Below the pieces are notes generated by a model that made no database searches, had not been told where the DNA came from, and was given only the letters and a program-made list of their open reading frames with translations. This document shows positions 45,767 to 53,619 of a stretch of DNA of 59,052 bases, one piece after another. The translations under genes and the position numbers were made by a program. The DNA lies in assembly GCA_963169325.1 (NCBI GenBank), contig CAUJEY010000298.1, forward strand, positions 1 to 59,052, read 5' to 3'. Position 1 is the stretch's first letter, and every line of letters starts with the position of its first letter. The DNA is from Bacteroidota bacterium. GTDB taxonomy: Bacteria > Bacteroidota > Bacteroidia > Chitinophagales > Saprospiraceae.

Positions 45767-46330
45767 ATGTTTCGTTTTATTTTACCTGTAAAGTGCCCGC
45801 AAAAAACATTCGCGCTCCTGCTTTTTTTGCTGTGTTGCATCACCTGGAGCAGTTGTGTAAAAGAAGAAACCGAAACCTTTAGCGGCCTGGGCAAACGGCC
45901 GGTTTATATTCCGGTTTCGGAGTTGGGAGATATCGCCAATCTGCCGCCCCAGACCATCCGGCAATCGGGGACTATTTTTCTACAGGACACGCTGTTTTTT
46001 ATGCTGGAGCAGAAAAAGGGCATTCACGTCTTCAACGTTAAAGACTCGCTGCATGTCGCCAGCCTCACCTTTTTCCAAATCCCCGCCATCAGTGATTTTA
46101 CGATTTCCGGTAACCGGCTTTACGCCGACAGCTGGAAAGACCTGCTGACCATCGACATTAGCGACCTCTACAATATCCGCTTGCTCAACCGGCAAATCGG
46201 CGTTTTCGCCCCCCTACTCTATCCACCGCTGTACGATGGTATATTCGAATGTGTGGATGAATCCAAAGGTGCGGTAGTCGATTGGGAAACGGTTTTTCTG
46301 GAGGATGCGCGCTGCCGAACCGTGAATTGA
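45767..46330 (+). CDS. Putative lipoprotein with LVIVD/beta-propeller-like repeats
   Basis: A 187-residue protein with a hydrophobic signal sequence and a likely lipobox ending WSSC. Blocks such as GIHVFNVKDSLHVASLTFFQIP and LTIDISDLYNIRLLNRQ have the LVIVD-like pattern of surface beta-propeller lipoproteins. It resembles the longer lipoprotein at 46724 in organisation and may be a shorter paralogue. Function is unknown. It is transcribed away from lipoxygenase 2, and its stop is followed directly by a repeat array. Confidence 0.65.
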   Translation: MFRFILPVKCPQKTFALLLFLLCCITWSSCVKEETETFSGLGKRPVYIPVSELGDIANLPPQTIRQSGTIFLQDTLFFMLEQKKGIHVFNVKDSLHVASLTFFQIPAISDFTISGNRLYADSWKDLLTIDISDLYNIRLLNRQIGVFAPLLYPPLYDGIFECVDESKGAVVDWETVFLEDARCRTVN

Positions 46331-46475
46331 GTGGTTTGGGGGTTTGGAGGTTTGGGGGTTTGGAGGTTTGGGGGTTGGGAGGTTTGGAGGTTTGGAGGTT
46401 TGGAGGTTTGGGGTTGGGAGGTTTGGAGGTTTGGAGGTTTGGAGGTTTGGAGGTTTGGAGGTTTGGAGATTTGGA
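46331..46475. repeat. Octamer minisatellite (ggtttgga/ggtttggg)
   Basis: About eighteen 7-8 bp units of the tttggagg/tttggggg type start one base after the lipoprotein stop. Purines are strictly on one strand. The unit is related to the complementary strand of the array at 14080-14324. It occurs in the 393-nt spacer 46331-46723, which holds this array and the palindromic element but no gene. Confidence 0.92.
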
Positions 46476-46530
46476 TAGAAACATAGGACACATAGACCTT
46501 TGATTATCAAAACTATGTGCTCTATGTGCA

Positions 46531-46682
46531 CAGCAATTTAATGTGGCGCCGGCGAAGAGGTGTCATCAGCCGAAGCATGAGGCTGGTGACATCTCGGAGC
46601 AACTCCACAGCCCTGTTTGGTGGGAGATGTCACCGCGCATGCGTCGCAATGACACCTCCCACCAACCCACATTAAATTGCTG
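46531..46682. repeat. 152-bp nested palindromic element, REP/MITE-like
   Basis: The outer 16-bp arms (46531-46546 and 46667-46682) are perfect inverses. Inside, GAGGTGTCAT (46557-46566) pairs with ATGACACCTC (46649-46658), and GGTGACATCT pairs with AGATGTCACC. The GGTGTCAT core and the nested layout resemble the element at 36462-36703. No coding capacity is visible. Confidence 0.8.
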
Positions 46683-46723
46683 CTATGTGTTTAATATCAA
46701 ATAAATATGTTCAGTCACTTAAC

Positions 46724-47485
46724 ATGAAACAACTCAAACTAATTTTCGCCATGTCGCTCCTCTTTGCTGCCGCTTGCAGCAAAGATTCCACCTCCCTGGA
46801 AGCCACCGGAAAATCGGGTTCCATCACACGTTTTGCCGTGCATAACGGCTACATGTACGCGCTCAACCCCAACGAGGTGCTGACCTACAGCCTGCAGGAT
46901 GCCGACCAGCCGGTCCTGGTAAGCCGCATTACCACCGATTACGGCCTGGAAACGATCATTATCTACGACAATACCATCTATCTGGGCTCCAGTAGCGCCC
47001 TGTATATTTTGGATATCACGAATCCGGCAACGCCGGTTATTTTGTCTAAAACCAACCGGGAGGCCTTGTTTATCGGCGGCTGCGACCCCGTGGTGGTAAA
47101 AGGCAACTACGCCTATTCCACCATAAAAATTATTGAAAATATCTGCGGCAACGTATCCAGCCAGAGCGCCCTGCTCGTATACGACGTGAGCAACAAAACC
47201 GCGCCGGTGAGCAAAGGCACTTATACACTCGGTATCCCCAACGGCCTGGGTTACCAGGGCAATTATCTTTTTGTGTGCGACGAAGGGACCGACCGGCTAG
47301 AGGTTTTCGATATTTCTAATCCGCTGTCGCTCCAGCAATTGACGGACAACGCCCTCGATATTACCGACCCTTACGACCTGATTGTTGACGGGCAGAAAAT
47401 GATCGTTTCGACAAAAACCGATTTTCAAATATATGACCTCAGTTCGCTTCCAACCATTACCAAAATAGGCTTTATCGCTAAATAA
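46724..47485 (+). CDS. LVIVD-repeat surface lipoprotein
   Basis: A 253-residue lipoprotein: signal MKQLKLIFAMSLLFAAAC with lipobox ending AAAC. Repeated blades follow: ITRFAVHNGYMYAL, LYILDITNPATPVIL, LLVYDVSNKTAPV, LEVFDISNPLSLQQL and FQIYDLSSL. The recurring D-I/V-S/T-N-P motif is the LVIVD repeat of outer-surface beta-propellers in Bacteroidota. Function is unknown; such proteins are likely ligand or cell-surface binders. I start at the ATG at 46724, where the signal peptide begins. The stop abuts the next start, so this gene and the barrel gene are translationally coupled. Confidence 0.8.
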   Translation: MKQLKLIFAMSLLFAAACSKDSTSLEATGKSGSITRFAVHNGYMYALNPNEVLTYSLQDADQPVLVSRITTDYGLETIIIYDNTIYLGSSSALYILDITNPATPVILSKTNREALFIGGCDPVVVKGNYAYSTIKIIENICGNVSSQSALLVYDVSNKTAPVSKGTYTLGIPNGLGYQGNYLFVCDEGTDRLEVFDISNPLSLQQLTDNALDITDPYDLIVDGQKMIVSTKTDFQIYDLSSLPTITKIGFIAK

Positions 47486-48130
47486 ATGCGCACCATCGTT
47501 TTTTTAATTTTGTTCCTGCCGGTATGCCTGAGGGCCCAAACGGAGCCCGGCATACCGCTCCTTACCCTCAAGACGAACGTCAGCGCGTTGCTCAATCCGA
47601 TCAAGCAGGCCTACGCCTTTGCAGCCGACTTTCGCCTGAGTTCCAGGATCAGCGCCGACGCCGGTGCCGGCGCTTTCTTGGGTTCGCCGCTACAGTTTGC
47701 CCAACGCAAAGGGGAATCCTATACAGGGCTTCGTTTGCGGGCCGGCCTCAAATATTATTTGATGCAACGGAACCGCTACGCCTTTCACGTAGGCCTGGAA
47801 GGCAAGTACCACGATATCAAACACATCACGATCAGGCAGGTGTTACGACAAGGGCAGCAATATCTGGAGATCCTGCCGGTGGAGCGTACCCTCCAAACCT
47901 ATGGTGTGGCGGGACGTACCGGCTGGCAATTTTATTTAGGCACTAACAAGCGCTTGCTGCTGGAGCCCTATTGCGGGTTTGGTCTCGCCTGGCATGAAGC
48001 TCGCCGGAATCTTCCACCCGACGCCGAATTGATTGAAGAAGGGGGATTCTTAACGTTTGAGTATGAACAAGGTAAAAGCATTATGCCGGATATCCTGTTG
48101 GGGGTGTATTTGGGTGTGGCGTTGTGGTAG
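47486..48130 (+). CDS. Small outer-membrane beta-barrel protein
   Basis: A 214-residue protein with a signal peptide (MRTIVFLILFLPVCLRAQ) and alternating amphipathic strands such as RNRYAFHVGLEGKYHD and RLLLEPYCGFGLAWHE. It ends in an aromatic residue (VALW), which suits an outer-membrane barrel of about eight strands, OmpA-barrel or DUF3575-like. It starts immediately after the lipoprotein stop, with no spacer, so the two products probably act together at the cell surface. The specific role is not recognisable. Confidence 0.7.
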   Translation: MRTIVFLILFLPVCLRAQTEPGIPLLTLKTNVSALLNPIKQAYAFAADFRLSSRISADAGAGAFLGSPLQFAQRKGESYTGLRLRAGLKYYLMQRNRYAFHVGLEGKYHDIKHITIRQVLRQGQQYLEILPVERTLQTYGVAGRTGWQFYLGTNKRLLLEPYCGFGLAWHEARRNLPPDAELIEEGGFLTFEYEQGKSIMPDILLGVYLGVALW

Positions 48131-48276
48131 GGACACTGCTATTTAAATATACAGGTTATTGGTAATTTTACATTACCATGAGAATCGGCCGATGCGGCGG
48201 CCGTAGGTTTGCATTTTCTATTATACAAATGCAAAACAGCGTTATTTTCTCACCTGTCATTCATAATTTTACCGCA

Positions 48277-48903
48277 ATGATTATCTCAAAAATGACCAGA
48301 ACCTCCTGGATTTTTGCCCTGGTCGCCCTTTCCGTATCCGTATTCTTCGGCGCTTGTAAAGATAAAGACCCCGTCGTGACCAAGGTTTACGGCACTATTA
48401 CCATTGAAAATACAGACACTTGGGCCGGCTGGGTAGACAGCGGCGACGTAGAACTGACTATTTTCCCAAAATTCAGCCTTGATCCGCTTGCCGGCTGGGG
48501 CGCTGTGCCCGATAACTTTTTCGGCCCCAACGTACTGGGCGGTACCTTCGCCGTGGGCGCGCCGTACAACTCTCAGAACCCGCTCATTTTCACCTACAAG
48601 GCGGGCACCACCACTTTCCCCTACGAAATTGAAGTAGAGCCCGGCACTTATTCGGCCCTGGCCCTTGGTTTCCGGCATAAAAACATCACTGATCCTTCCC
48701 TGAAGTCCGCTACACTCGGCGTGCATTGGGACAATCCGAACCAGGTCAGCCATGGTGTAGTGATCCGTATCAAGACTGGTGGTGGAATGATCATTCCTAT
48801 TTTTGACTACCCGGCGCCGACGAGCTTCGACATCGCCGAGGGCGAGCAGAAGGAAATTAACTTCAAAGCAGACTTCAACTTTGTAAAACAGTGGTACCGG
48901 TAA
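48277..48903 (+). CDS. Lipoprotein upstream of a TonB-dependent receptor
   Basis: A 208-residue predicted lipoprotein. The signal sequence TSWIFALVALSVSVFFGACK gives a lipobox ending FGAC, followed by a charged linker and a beta-rich domain with WAGWVDSGDVELTIFP and VEPGTYSALALGFRH. It has no family I can name with confidence. The start is at ATG 48277, with the ATG at 48292 as alternative; the longer frame to 48178 would put about 40 non-signal residues in front. It directly precedes and slightly overlaps the receptor frame, so it is probably an accessory ligand-binding protein for that receptor. Confidence 0.65.
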   Translation: MIISKMTRTSWIFALVALSVSVFFGACKDKDPVVTKVYGTITIENTDTWAGWVDSGDVELTIFPKFSLDPLAGWGAVPDNFFGPNVLGGTFAVGAPYNSQNPLIFTYKAGTTTFPYEIEVEPGTYSALALGFRHKNITDPSLKSATLGVHWDNPNQVSHGVVIRIKTGGGMIIPIFDYPAPTSFDIAEGEQKEINFKADFNFVKQWYR

Positions 48904-51275
48904 AAAGGCCTGCCTTCATCAGACTTGTTGCGGTGAAGGCCTTTGATGGTAATCGAACCTGTCGCCGCAACAAGTCTGTTATTTTCTTCTTTGCACCATT
49001 CTCCTTGTGGATATGGCTCGGCTGTTTGCTGCCCTTGTTTGCACAGGCGAAACAAGTGCAACCGCTTGCGGCTGTTGAAAAAAATAATACCCCGGGCAGT
49101 ATAGAAGGAATCGTTCGGGATGCAGAAAACGGGGATTTGCTTCCTTCAGCCACCATTCGCCTACTCAACAGCGCGTTGGGAACCGTTTCAGGCCTGAACG
49201 GCAGTTTCCGGGTTGCGGATGTTCCGGCCGGTCACTATACCCTGTCGGCAAATTTCCTGGGCTATCAGGATGTAGTGATAAACAACGTGGAGGTGTCACC
49301 CGGACAATGCGCCCGGGTGACATTTTTATTACAACCCGCCGCCCTGGCTGTCGGTGAAATCGTGGTAACGGCCGGCCTGCGGTCGCAGGCGATCAAGCTG
49401 GCGCCTGCCAGTATCGGTGTAGTGACCGGCAAACAAATCCGGGAAAAAAGCATCAGAACCTTCGACCAGGCTTTCGATGAGATGCCGGGCGTAGTGGTCA
49501 CACGGTCCGGAGGCGCCAACGTGCAAGCCTTTTCCATTCGGGGCGCTTCCGAGGTGGCCGGGGGTGGAATCGGCAACCGGGTGTTGCTGCTTATCGACGG
49601 GCGGCCGGCACTTAGCCCCGAGTCGGGCGGCGCGCTTTGGAACCTGGTGCCGCTCGGCTCCATCGAGCGCATCGAAGTGCTACGCGGCGCTTATTCCTCG
49701 CTTTATGGCTCCAGTGCCATGGGCGGAGTCGTCAATGTAATCACGCGGAACCCGACCCCGGCGCCGGAAACCCGGGTACAACTCTATTATGGCGCGTACG
49801 AACGGGCGCCCCAATCCACCGGCTACCAACGTTTCAACGACTTTAAAACCCTGGCACTCAGCCACAGCCGCCGCATCGGGAAGTTCTCCTACCTGCTGGA
49901 CGGCAGCTGGAAGACTGACGACGGACACAAGGAAAAATCCGGTTTTGATCTGTCGAATTTTTACGCTAAAACCTCCTGGGATTTTAACGATAAACACCAC
50001 GTGCAGTTTTCTGCAAATGCCAACCGGATTTTCAACGACACCCCCGCCTCCTGGCTCAGCCGGCGTCAGGCCTACCAGGTGGCGGCATTCCGGCTCGACG
50101 ATTTTCAGGATCGGCGGGAGTTTAACGCCGACTTGTATTACTACGCCACCCCCACCGACCGGCTCAAATACTCCACCAGGCTGTACCATTACTCCAATGC
50201 GTCTAAGTTCTCTTTCGACGACGATCCCGGCAACGACAGCACGAATGTCAATATCGGTAAACAAGTCATCGCTGAATCCAGCGTGCGCACGTACCGCTTA
50301 GGCAATATCACGCAGGTAGACCTTTTTACCCAATCCGGGCACTGCCTGATCGCCGGACTGGATGTGCGGTGGGATTATGTGCTTGGAACGCCCGATACGG
50401 TGCTATACGGCGAACATCGCGCGCTCGGTGTGGGCGTATATGTGCAGGATGAAGTCGCCTTAAGCAAAAAGTTGACCGCTACTGCGGGCGTTCGATTCGA
50501 CTCGTACCGCATATTGGGTCAGGTGCAATCGGCTAATGTCAGTCCTAAAATATCCATGTTGTACCAGGCCAGGCCGAACGTATCGGTGCGCATGTTGCTT
50601 GCGCAGGCCTTTCGCGACCCGCCGGTTGCAGAGCGATTTATCAAGTTTGAACAAGGTGGCGGGCTTCGTTTTTTGCCCAATCCCGACCTTCGCTCGGAGC
50701 GGTTGACCCTTTCGGCGGAGCTGGGGGCTAAAATCAACCCCGTTCCCGGGGGCACGCTCGATATGGCGTTGTTTTACAACCATTACAACAACCTGATTTC
50801 CTTCCAGCAACTGTCCAATCCGTTTGAACCGCTCGTGTATCAGGTGGTCAACCTCAAGGCGGCGCGCATGCAAGGCGTGGAGATTTCCTACCGGCAACAG
50901 TGGAAAAACGTCCTGACTATCAACCTGGGTTATACTTTTTTAGATGCCCGGGACGTATCGGCGGAGCGCGTCAACGATGCGCTGGCTTACAAGGTTCGGC
51001 ATTCGATCGGCGTATCAGCCACCACTTACTACCGCGGATTTGCGTTCAATACCAATTGCCGGTACAGAAGCCGGATTGAAGAAGTGTTTATTTATCCGGG
51101 CAGCGAACCCGGCGCCGTGTTTACGGCAAATGCCAAACTCAGCTATATCCCCTCCAGCGGGCGCTTCACCGCCTGTTTTGCTGTCAATAATCTCAACAAC
51201 GCCCAATATGAAGAATTGGAGCGCTATCGTATGCCGGGCCGTAGTTATATGGTTGGTATGGAAATGAGTTTTTGA
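48891..51275 (+). CDS. TonB-dependent outer-membrane receptor
   Basis: Up to 794 residues from GTG 48891. A GTG at 48933 gives a more normal signal peptide before FAQAK, so the start is uncertain. After the signal come a CarboxypepD-regulatory-like domain (GSIEGIVRDAENGDLLPSA), a plug (VVTRSGGANVQAFSIRGAS, LLLIDGRPALSPESGG, RIEVLRGAYSSLYGSSAMGGVVNVIT) and a 22-strand-type barrel ending in Phe. The plug is of the BtuB/FhuA type rather than SusC type, and no SusD is present. Substrates of such receptors include siderophores, haem and cobalamin; none can be selected here. A hairpin pair lies across its 5' end. Confidence 0.9.
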   Translation: MVPVKRPAFIRLVAVKAFDGNRTCRRNKSVIFFFAPFSLWIWLGCLLPLFAQAKQVQPLAAVEKNNTPGSIEGIVRDAENGDLLPSATIRLLNSALGTVSGLNGSFRVADVPAGHYTLSANFLGYQDVVINNVEVSPGQCARVTFLLQPAALAVGEIVVTAGLRSQAIKLAPASIGVVTGKQIREKSIRTFDQAFDEMPGVVVTRSGGANVQAFSIRGASEVAGGGIGNRVLLLIDGRPALSPESGGALWNLVPLGSIERIEVLRGAYSSLYGSSAMGGVVNVITRNPTPAPETRVQLYYGAYERAPQSTGYQRFNDFKTLALSHSRRIGKFSYLLDGSWKTDDGHKEKSGFDLSNFYAKTSWDFNDKHHVQFSANANRIFNDTPASWLSRRQAYQVAAFRLDDFQDRREFNADLYYYATPTDRLKYSTRLYHYSNASKFSFDDDPGNDSTNVNIGKQVIAESSVRTYRLGNITQVDLFTQSGHCLIAGLDVRWDYVLGTPDTVLYGEHRALGVGVYVQDEVALSKKLTATAGVRFDSYRILGQVQSANVSPKISMLYQARPNVSVRMLLAQAFRDPPVAERFIKFEQGGGLRFLPNPDLRSERLTLSAELGAKINPVPGGTLDMALFYNHYNNLISFQQLSNPFEPLVYQVVNLKAARMQGVEISYRQQWKNVLTINLGYTFLDARDVSAERVNDALAYKVRHSIGVSATTYYRGFAFNTNCRYRSRIEEVFIYPGSEPGAVFTANAKLSYIPSSGRFTACFAVNNLNNAQYEELERYRMPGRSYMVGMEMSF
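48904..48992 (+). terminator. Overlapping hairpins at the lipoprotein/receptor junction, attenuator-like
   Basis: CAGACTTGTTGCGG (48920-48933) pairs perfectly with CCGCAACAAGTCTG (48965-48978), and a T-rich tract (TTATTTTCTTCTTT) follows, as in an intrinsic terminator. The first arm also sits in the loop of an earlier possible hairpin, in which AAAGGCC...TTCA at about 48905-48919 pairs with TGAAGGCCTTT at about 48934-48944. The two structures exclude each other. Confidence 0.6.
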
Positions 51276-51480
51276 GGTTTTCTGCTCACTGCCCGATTGT
51301 TCCATCCCCCGTATTGAAACATACGGGCAGGATTTGTTGCTGAGAAAACGGGAAGAATCCGATGCCTCCCCGGCACGTATCCGGCAGTGTATTTTACACA
51401 TTTCACACATTTGAATTCACCCGGTCATTTTTCAAACGGCGGCCTTTAGCGCTATGCCGATGGCAATAGGCAACCGCTCC
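51276..51480. other. Spacer after the TonB receptor gene
   Basis: No gene was seen. A short hairpin (CCCGTAT at 51308-51314 with ATACGGG at 51321-51327) may end the receptor transcript, but no T run follows. The rest is unremarkable up to the promoter block that begins at 51481. Confidence 0.4.
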
Positions 51481-51595
51481 GGGAACGTTCCCGATAACGA
51501 TTGCGTAGATAAATATGTCGTTTTGTTTGCCTGTCGCCGCTGCACAAAACTATCTTTCCATTGATAAATCGGTTTTGTATAAAATTTTATTCGCC
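51481..51595 (+). promoter_or_regulatory. LacI-type operator and promoter, copy A (before the HisKA-AraC gene)
   Basis: The perfect palindrome GGGAACGTTCCC (51481-51492) is followed by an invariant extension to 51509, a TTTG at 51526-51529 and TATCTTTC at 51551-51558 (spacer 21 nt), a Bacteroidota -33/-7 pair. The whole 115-bp block aligns without gaps to 53471-53585, with 23 mismatches (80% identity). The gene starts at 51636. Confidence 0.75.
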
Positions 51596-51635
51596 TAATA
51601 CCATAATACTAAACTGTAAAATTTTTCACACAGAT

Positions 51636-52337
51636 ATGGTGGTCAATAACGCTCGCACAGACATCACAAAACACCCTGAAGCCGTCGCAGGTGCGCATCT
51701 GAACTTCCTGACCAATATTTCGCACGAACTGCGCACTCCGCTGGCGCAGATTTCAGGCCCGTTGGAACAGTTGCAAAACTCGGATGTGGTTTTGTCGGAA
51801 AGTGAACGAAAACGCCTGTATTGGATTATCGGCCTGCATACCTCCAGGATGATTGATCTGGTCGATCAGTTGCTCGGTTCCCAACAGGCAGGACATCCTG
51901 CGCCGGCCGCCCCCCTATCCGCGGCCGATGAGTGCGACGAAAGCGCTCATCCGCGCGAATCTGAAAGTAATAGCGGCCATACCGCTATGTTACCTCCCGT
52001 TCGCAGGCGTTGTTCGTCTTATGATGACGAGTTGCTGAACAAATTGCACGGGATTATGGAAGAAAACCTGGAAGAGACCGATTTTAATGTCCATAAAATG
52101 TGCAACATGATGCATCTAAGCCACATGCACTTCATTCGTAAGGTAAAACAACTGACGGGTAAAAAACCGATTGATCTGCTTAAGTCATACCGTTTGAAAC
52201 GAGCCAAAGACTTGTTGCGTCAGAACAGCCTGACCGTATCCGAAATCGCGTATAAAGTAGGTTACGATATGCCGAACTCTTTTAGCAGGGCCTTTAAGAA
52301 GGAATTTGGCATAAGCCCCAGCGAATATCTGGGTTGA
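51636..52337 (+). CDS. Compact regulator: HisKA phosphoacceptor segment fused to an AraC-type DNA-binding domain
   Basis: A 233-residue protein. The N-terminus has a histidine-kinase dimerisation H-box, FLTNISHELRTPL with His30, and the rest of the helical hairpin (residues about 20-85). A 45-residue polar linker follows. The C-terminal 105 residues form an AraC/XylS double helix-turn-helix (FNVHKMCNMMHLSHMHFIRKV, cut here as FNVHKMCNMMHL and SHMHFIRKV; then VSEIAYKVGYDMPNSFSRAF). No sensor domain, HATPase or receiver is present. It looks like a hybrid two-component regulator reduced to its two ends. Start ATG 51636. It shares its promoter block with the kduD operon and is convergent with lacI, so I infer control of pectin genes. 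Confidence 0.82.
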   Translation: MVVNNARTDITKHPEAVAGAHLNFLTNISHELRTPLAQISGPLEQLQNSDVVLSESERKRLYWIIGLHTSRMIDLVDQLLGSQQAGHPAPAAPLSAADECDESAHPRESESNSGHTAMLPPVRRRCSSYDDELLNKLHGIMEENLEETDFNVHKMCNMMHLSHMHFIRKVKQLTGKKPIDLLKSYRLKRAKDLLRQNSLTVSEIAYKVGYDMPNSFSRAFKKEFGISPSEYLG

Positions 52338-52340
52338 GGC

Positions 52341-52375
52341 AACCCAATGACCTAATGACGCAATGACCTAATAAC
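52341..52375. repeat. Octamer array (aatgacct) between convergent regulators
   Basis: Four to five imperfect 7-8 bp units (aatgacct, aatgacgc, aatgacct, aataacct) fill the gap between the AraC-type and LacI-type gene ends. Confidence 0.8.
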
Positions 52376-52376
52376 C

Positions 52377-53399
52377 TTACCCCTCCTTCGGCAGCGAAGA
52401 CTCCCGTACATACAATTCCGTGGCCAATTTTACCGTGCGGAAAACCGGGTGCTTCGGCTTTTTTTCGATCAGATCAAGAAGTAATCCTGCTGCCGTGTGC
52501 CCCATTTGAAAAGCCGGTTGTACGACGACGCTCATGGGTGGGTTCAGCAATTCAGCTACCGTTAAATTGGAAAAACCAACAAATGCAACGTCTTCCGGAA
52601 TTCGGATATGTCGTTTTTTCAACCCGGCATAATACCCCAACGCCAGGCGGTCGGCAGCCGTCATAAAGGCATCGGGAGGGGACGGCAGTGCAAATAAAGC
52701 ATCTAAATTGGCGTCAACTTCGTCCAAAGTATAACTACAGTATTTCACCAGATTTTCATCAAAGGGCACACCGTATTGTTCGAGGGCGGACAGATACCCG
52801 CTGAGGCGTTCTTTAGTGATGGAGAGGCCGGGCTGACTGGTAATGTGCGCAATGCGGCGTCGGCCTGTTGCCAGCAGGTGCGCCGTTGCCTGGAATGCGC
52901 CGCCGGAGTTGTCGGCAACCACTTTGTGGGTGTCAATTTCTGCCGGTATCCGGTCGAAGAATACCAACGGAAGCCCCCGCTCCTGCAAGGATTTCAAATG
53001 TTCCATATCGACCGTCTGACTGGAAAGCGACATCAGCAATCCATCTACCCGGCGGGCGGCGAGGTGTTCTATTTTTTCCAGTTCCCGTTCGTATGATTCC
53101 TGACTTTGAAATATGACCACATGGTAACCGCGATCATACGCAGCGGCCTCGATCCCGTTGATCGCCTGCGAAAAATAATTATTGGCAATTTCCGGCACGA
53201 TCACGCCGATAGAAAGGCTGCGGTTTTCCTTCAAACTCAGTGCGATCGGGTTGGGCCGGTAATGCATTTTCTCTGCATATTCCTGTACTAACCGCTTGGT
53301 CTCCGGATTGATTTCATAGCTGTCGCGCAGTGCCCGCGACACCGTGGAGGTAGAAATGCCAAGCGCTTTTGCGATGTCTTTTATGGTAATGTTGTCCAC
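52377..53399 (-). CDS. LacI-family transcriptional regulator
   Basis: A 340-residue LacI/GalR protein. The N-terminal helix-turn-helix and hinge read TIKDIAKALGISTSTVSRAL and YRPNPIALSLK. The periplasmic-binding-protein-like sensor follows (IGVIVPEIANNYFSQAINGIE, cut as IGVIVPEIANNY and FSQAINGIE; RRRIAHITSQPG; AFVGFSNLTVAELLNPP). Its own start is 72 nt from the palindrome GGGAACGTTCCC, which has the symmetric central CG typical of LacI operators, and the same palindrome precedes the AraC-type gene. I infer it represses kduD-kduI-GH genes and the AraC-type regulator until a pectin-derived sugar acid binds. A perfect -7 TATCTTTG lies at 53434-53427 on its strand. Confidence 0.92.
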   Translation of the reverse strand: MDNITIKDIAKALGISTSTVSRALRDSYEINPETKRLVQEYAEKMHYRPNPIALSLKENRSLSIGVIVPEIANNYFSQAINGIEAAAYDRGYHVVIFQSQESYERELEKIEHLAARRVDGLLMSLSSQTVDMEHLKSLQERGLPLVFFDRIPAEIDTHKVVADNSGGAFQATAHLLATGRRRIAHITSQPGLSITKERLSGYLSALEQYGVPFDENLVKYCSYTLDEVDANLDALFALPSPPDAFMTAADRLALGYYAGLKKRHIRIPEDVAFVGFSNLTVAELLNPPMSVVVQPAFQMGHTAAGLLLDLIEKKPKHPVFRTVKLATELYVRESSLPKEG

Positions 53400-53470
53400 G
53401 AATACGATCCCTCAAACTTTATCCATCAAAGATAAGGTTTTCTGCGCAACCCCGGTATAGCCAAAATACC

Positions 53471-53585
53471 GGGAACGTTCCCGATAACGATTGCGTAGAA
53501 AAATTTACCGTTTTGTTTGCCGGATGGCCGGTAGCAAAACTACCTTTCCATTGAAAACATGGTTCATTGTAAAATTTTATTCGCC
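53471..53585 (+). promoter_or_regulatory. LacI-type operator and promoter, copy B (before kduD)
   Basis: GGGAACGTTCCC at 53471-53482 is followed by the conserved extension to 53499, TTTG at 53516-53519 and TACCTTTC at 53541-53548, 21 nt apart. The -33, the -7 and the palindrome are all conserved with copy A, while the bases between them have drifted. Predicted transcription start is near 53556, about 64 nt before kduD. The same palindrome may serve the divergent lacI gene. Confidence 0.78.
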
Positions 53586-53619
53586 GTCATCAGCCAATAT
53601 AGTTTTTAAAATTCTTTTT

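Noticed and set aside
46185-46531. Pro/Lys/Thr-rich repeat peptides on the minus strand
   Set aside because: They are translations of the octamer array in all frames, not genes.
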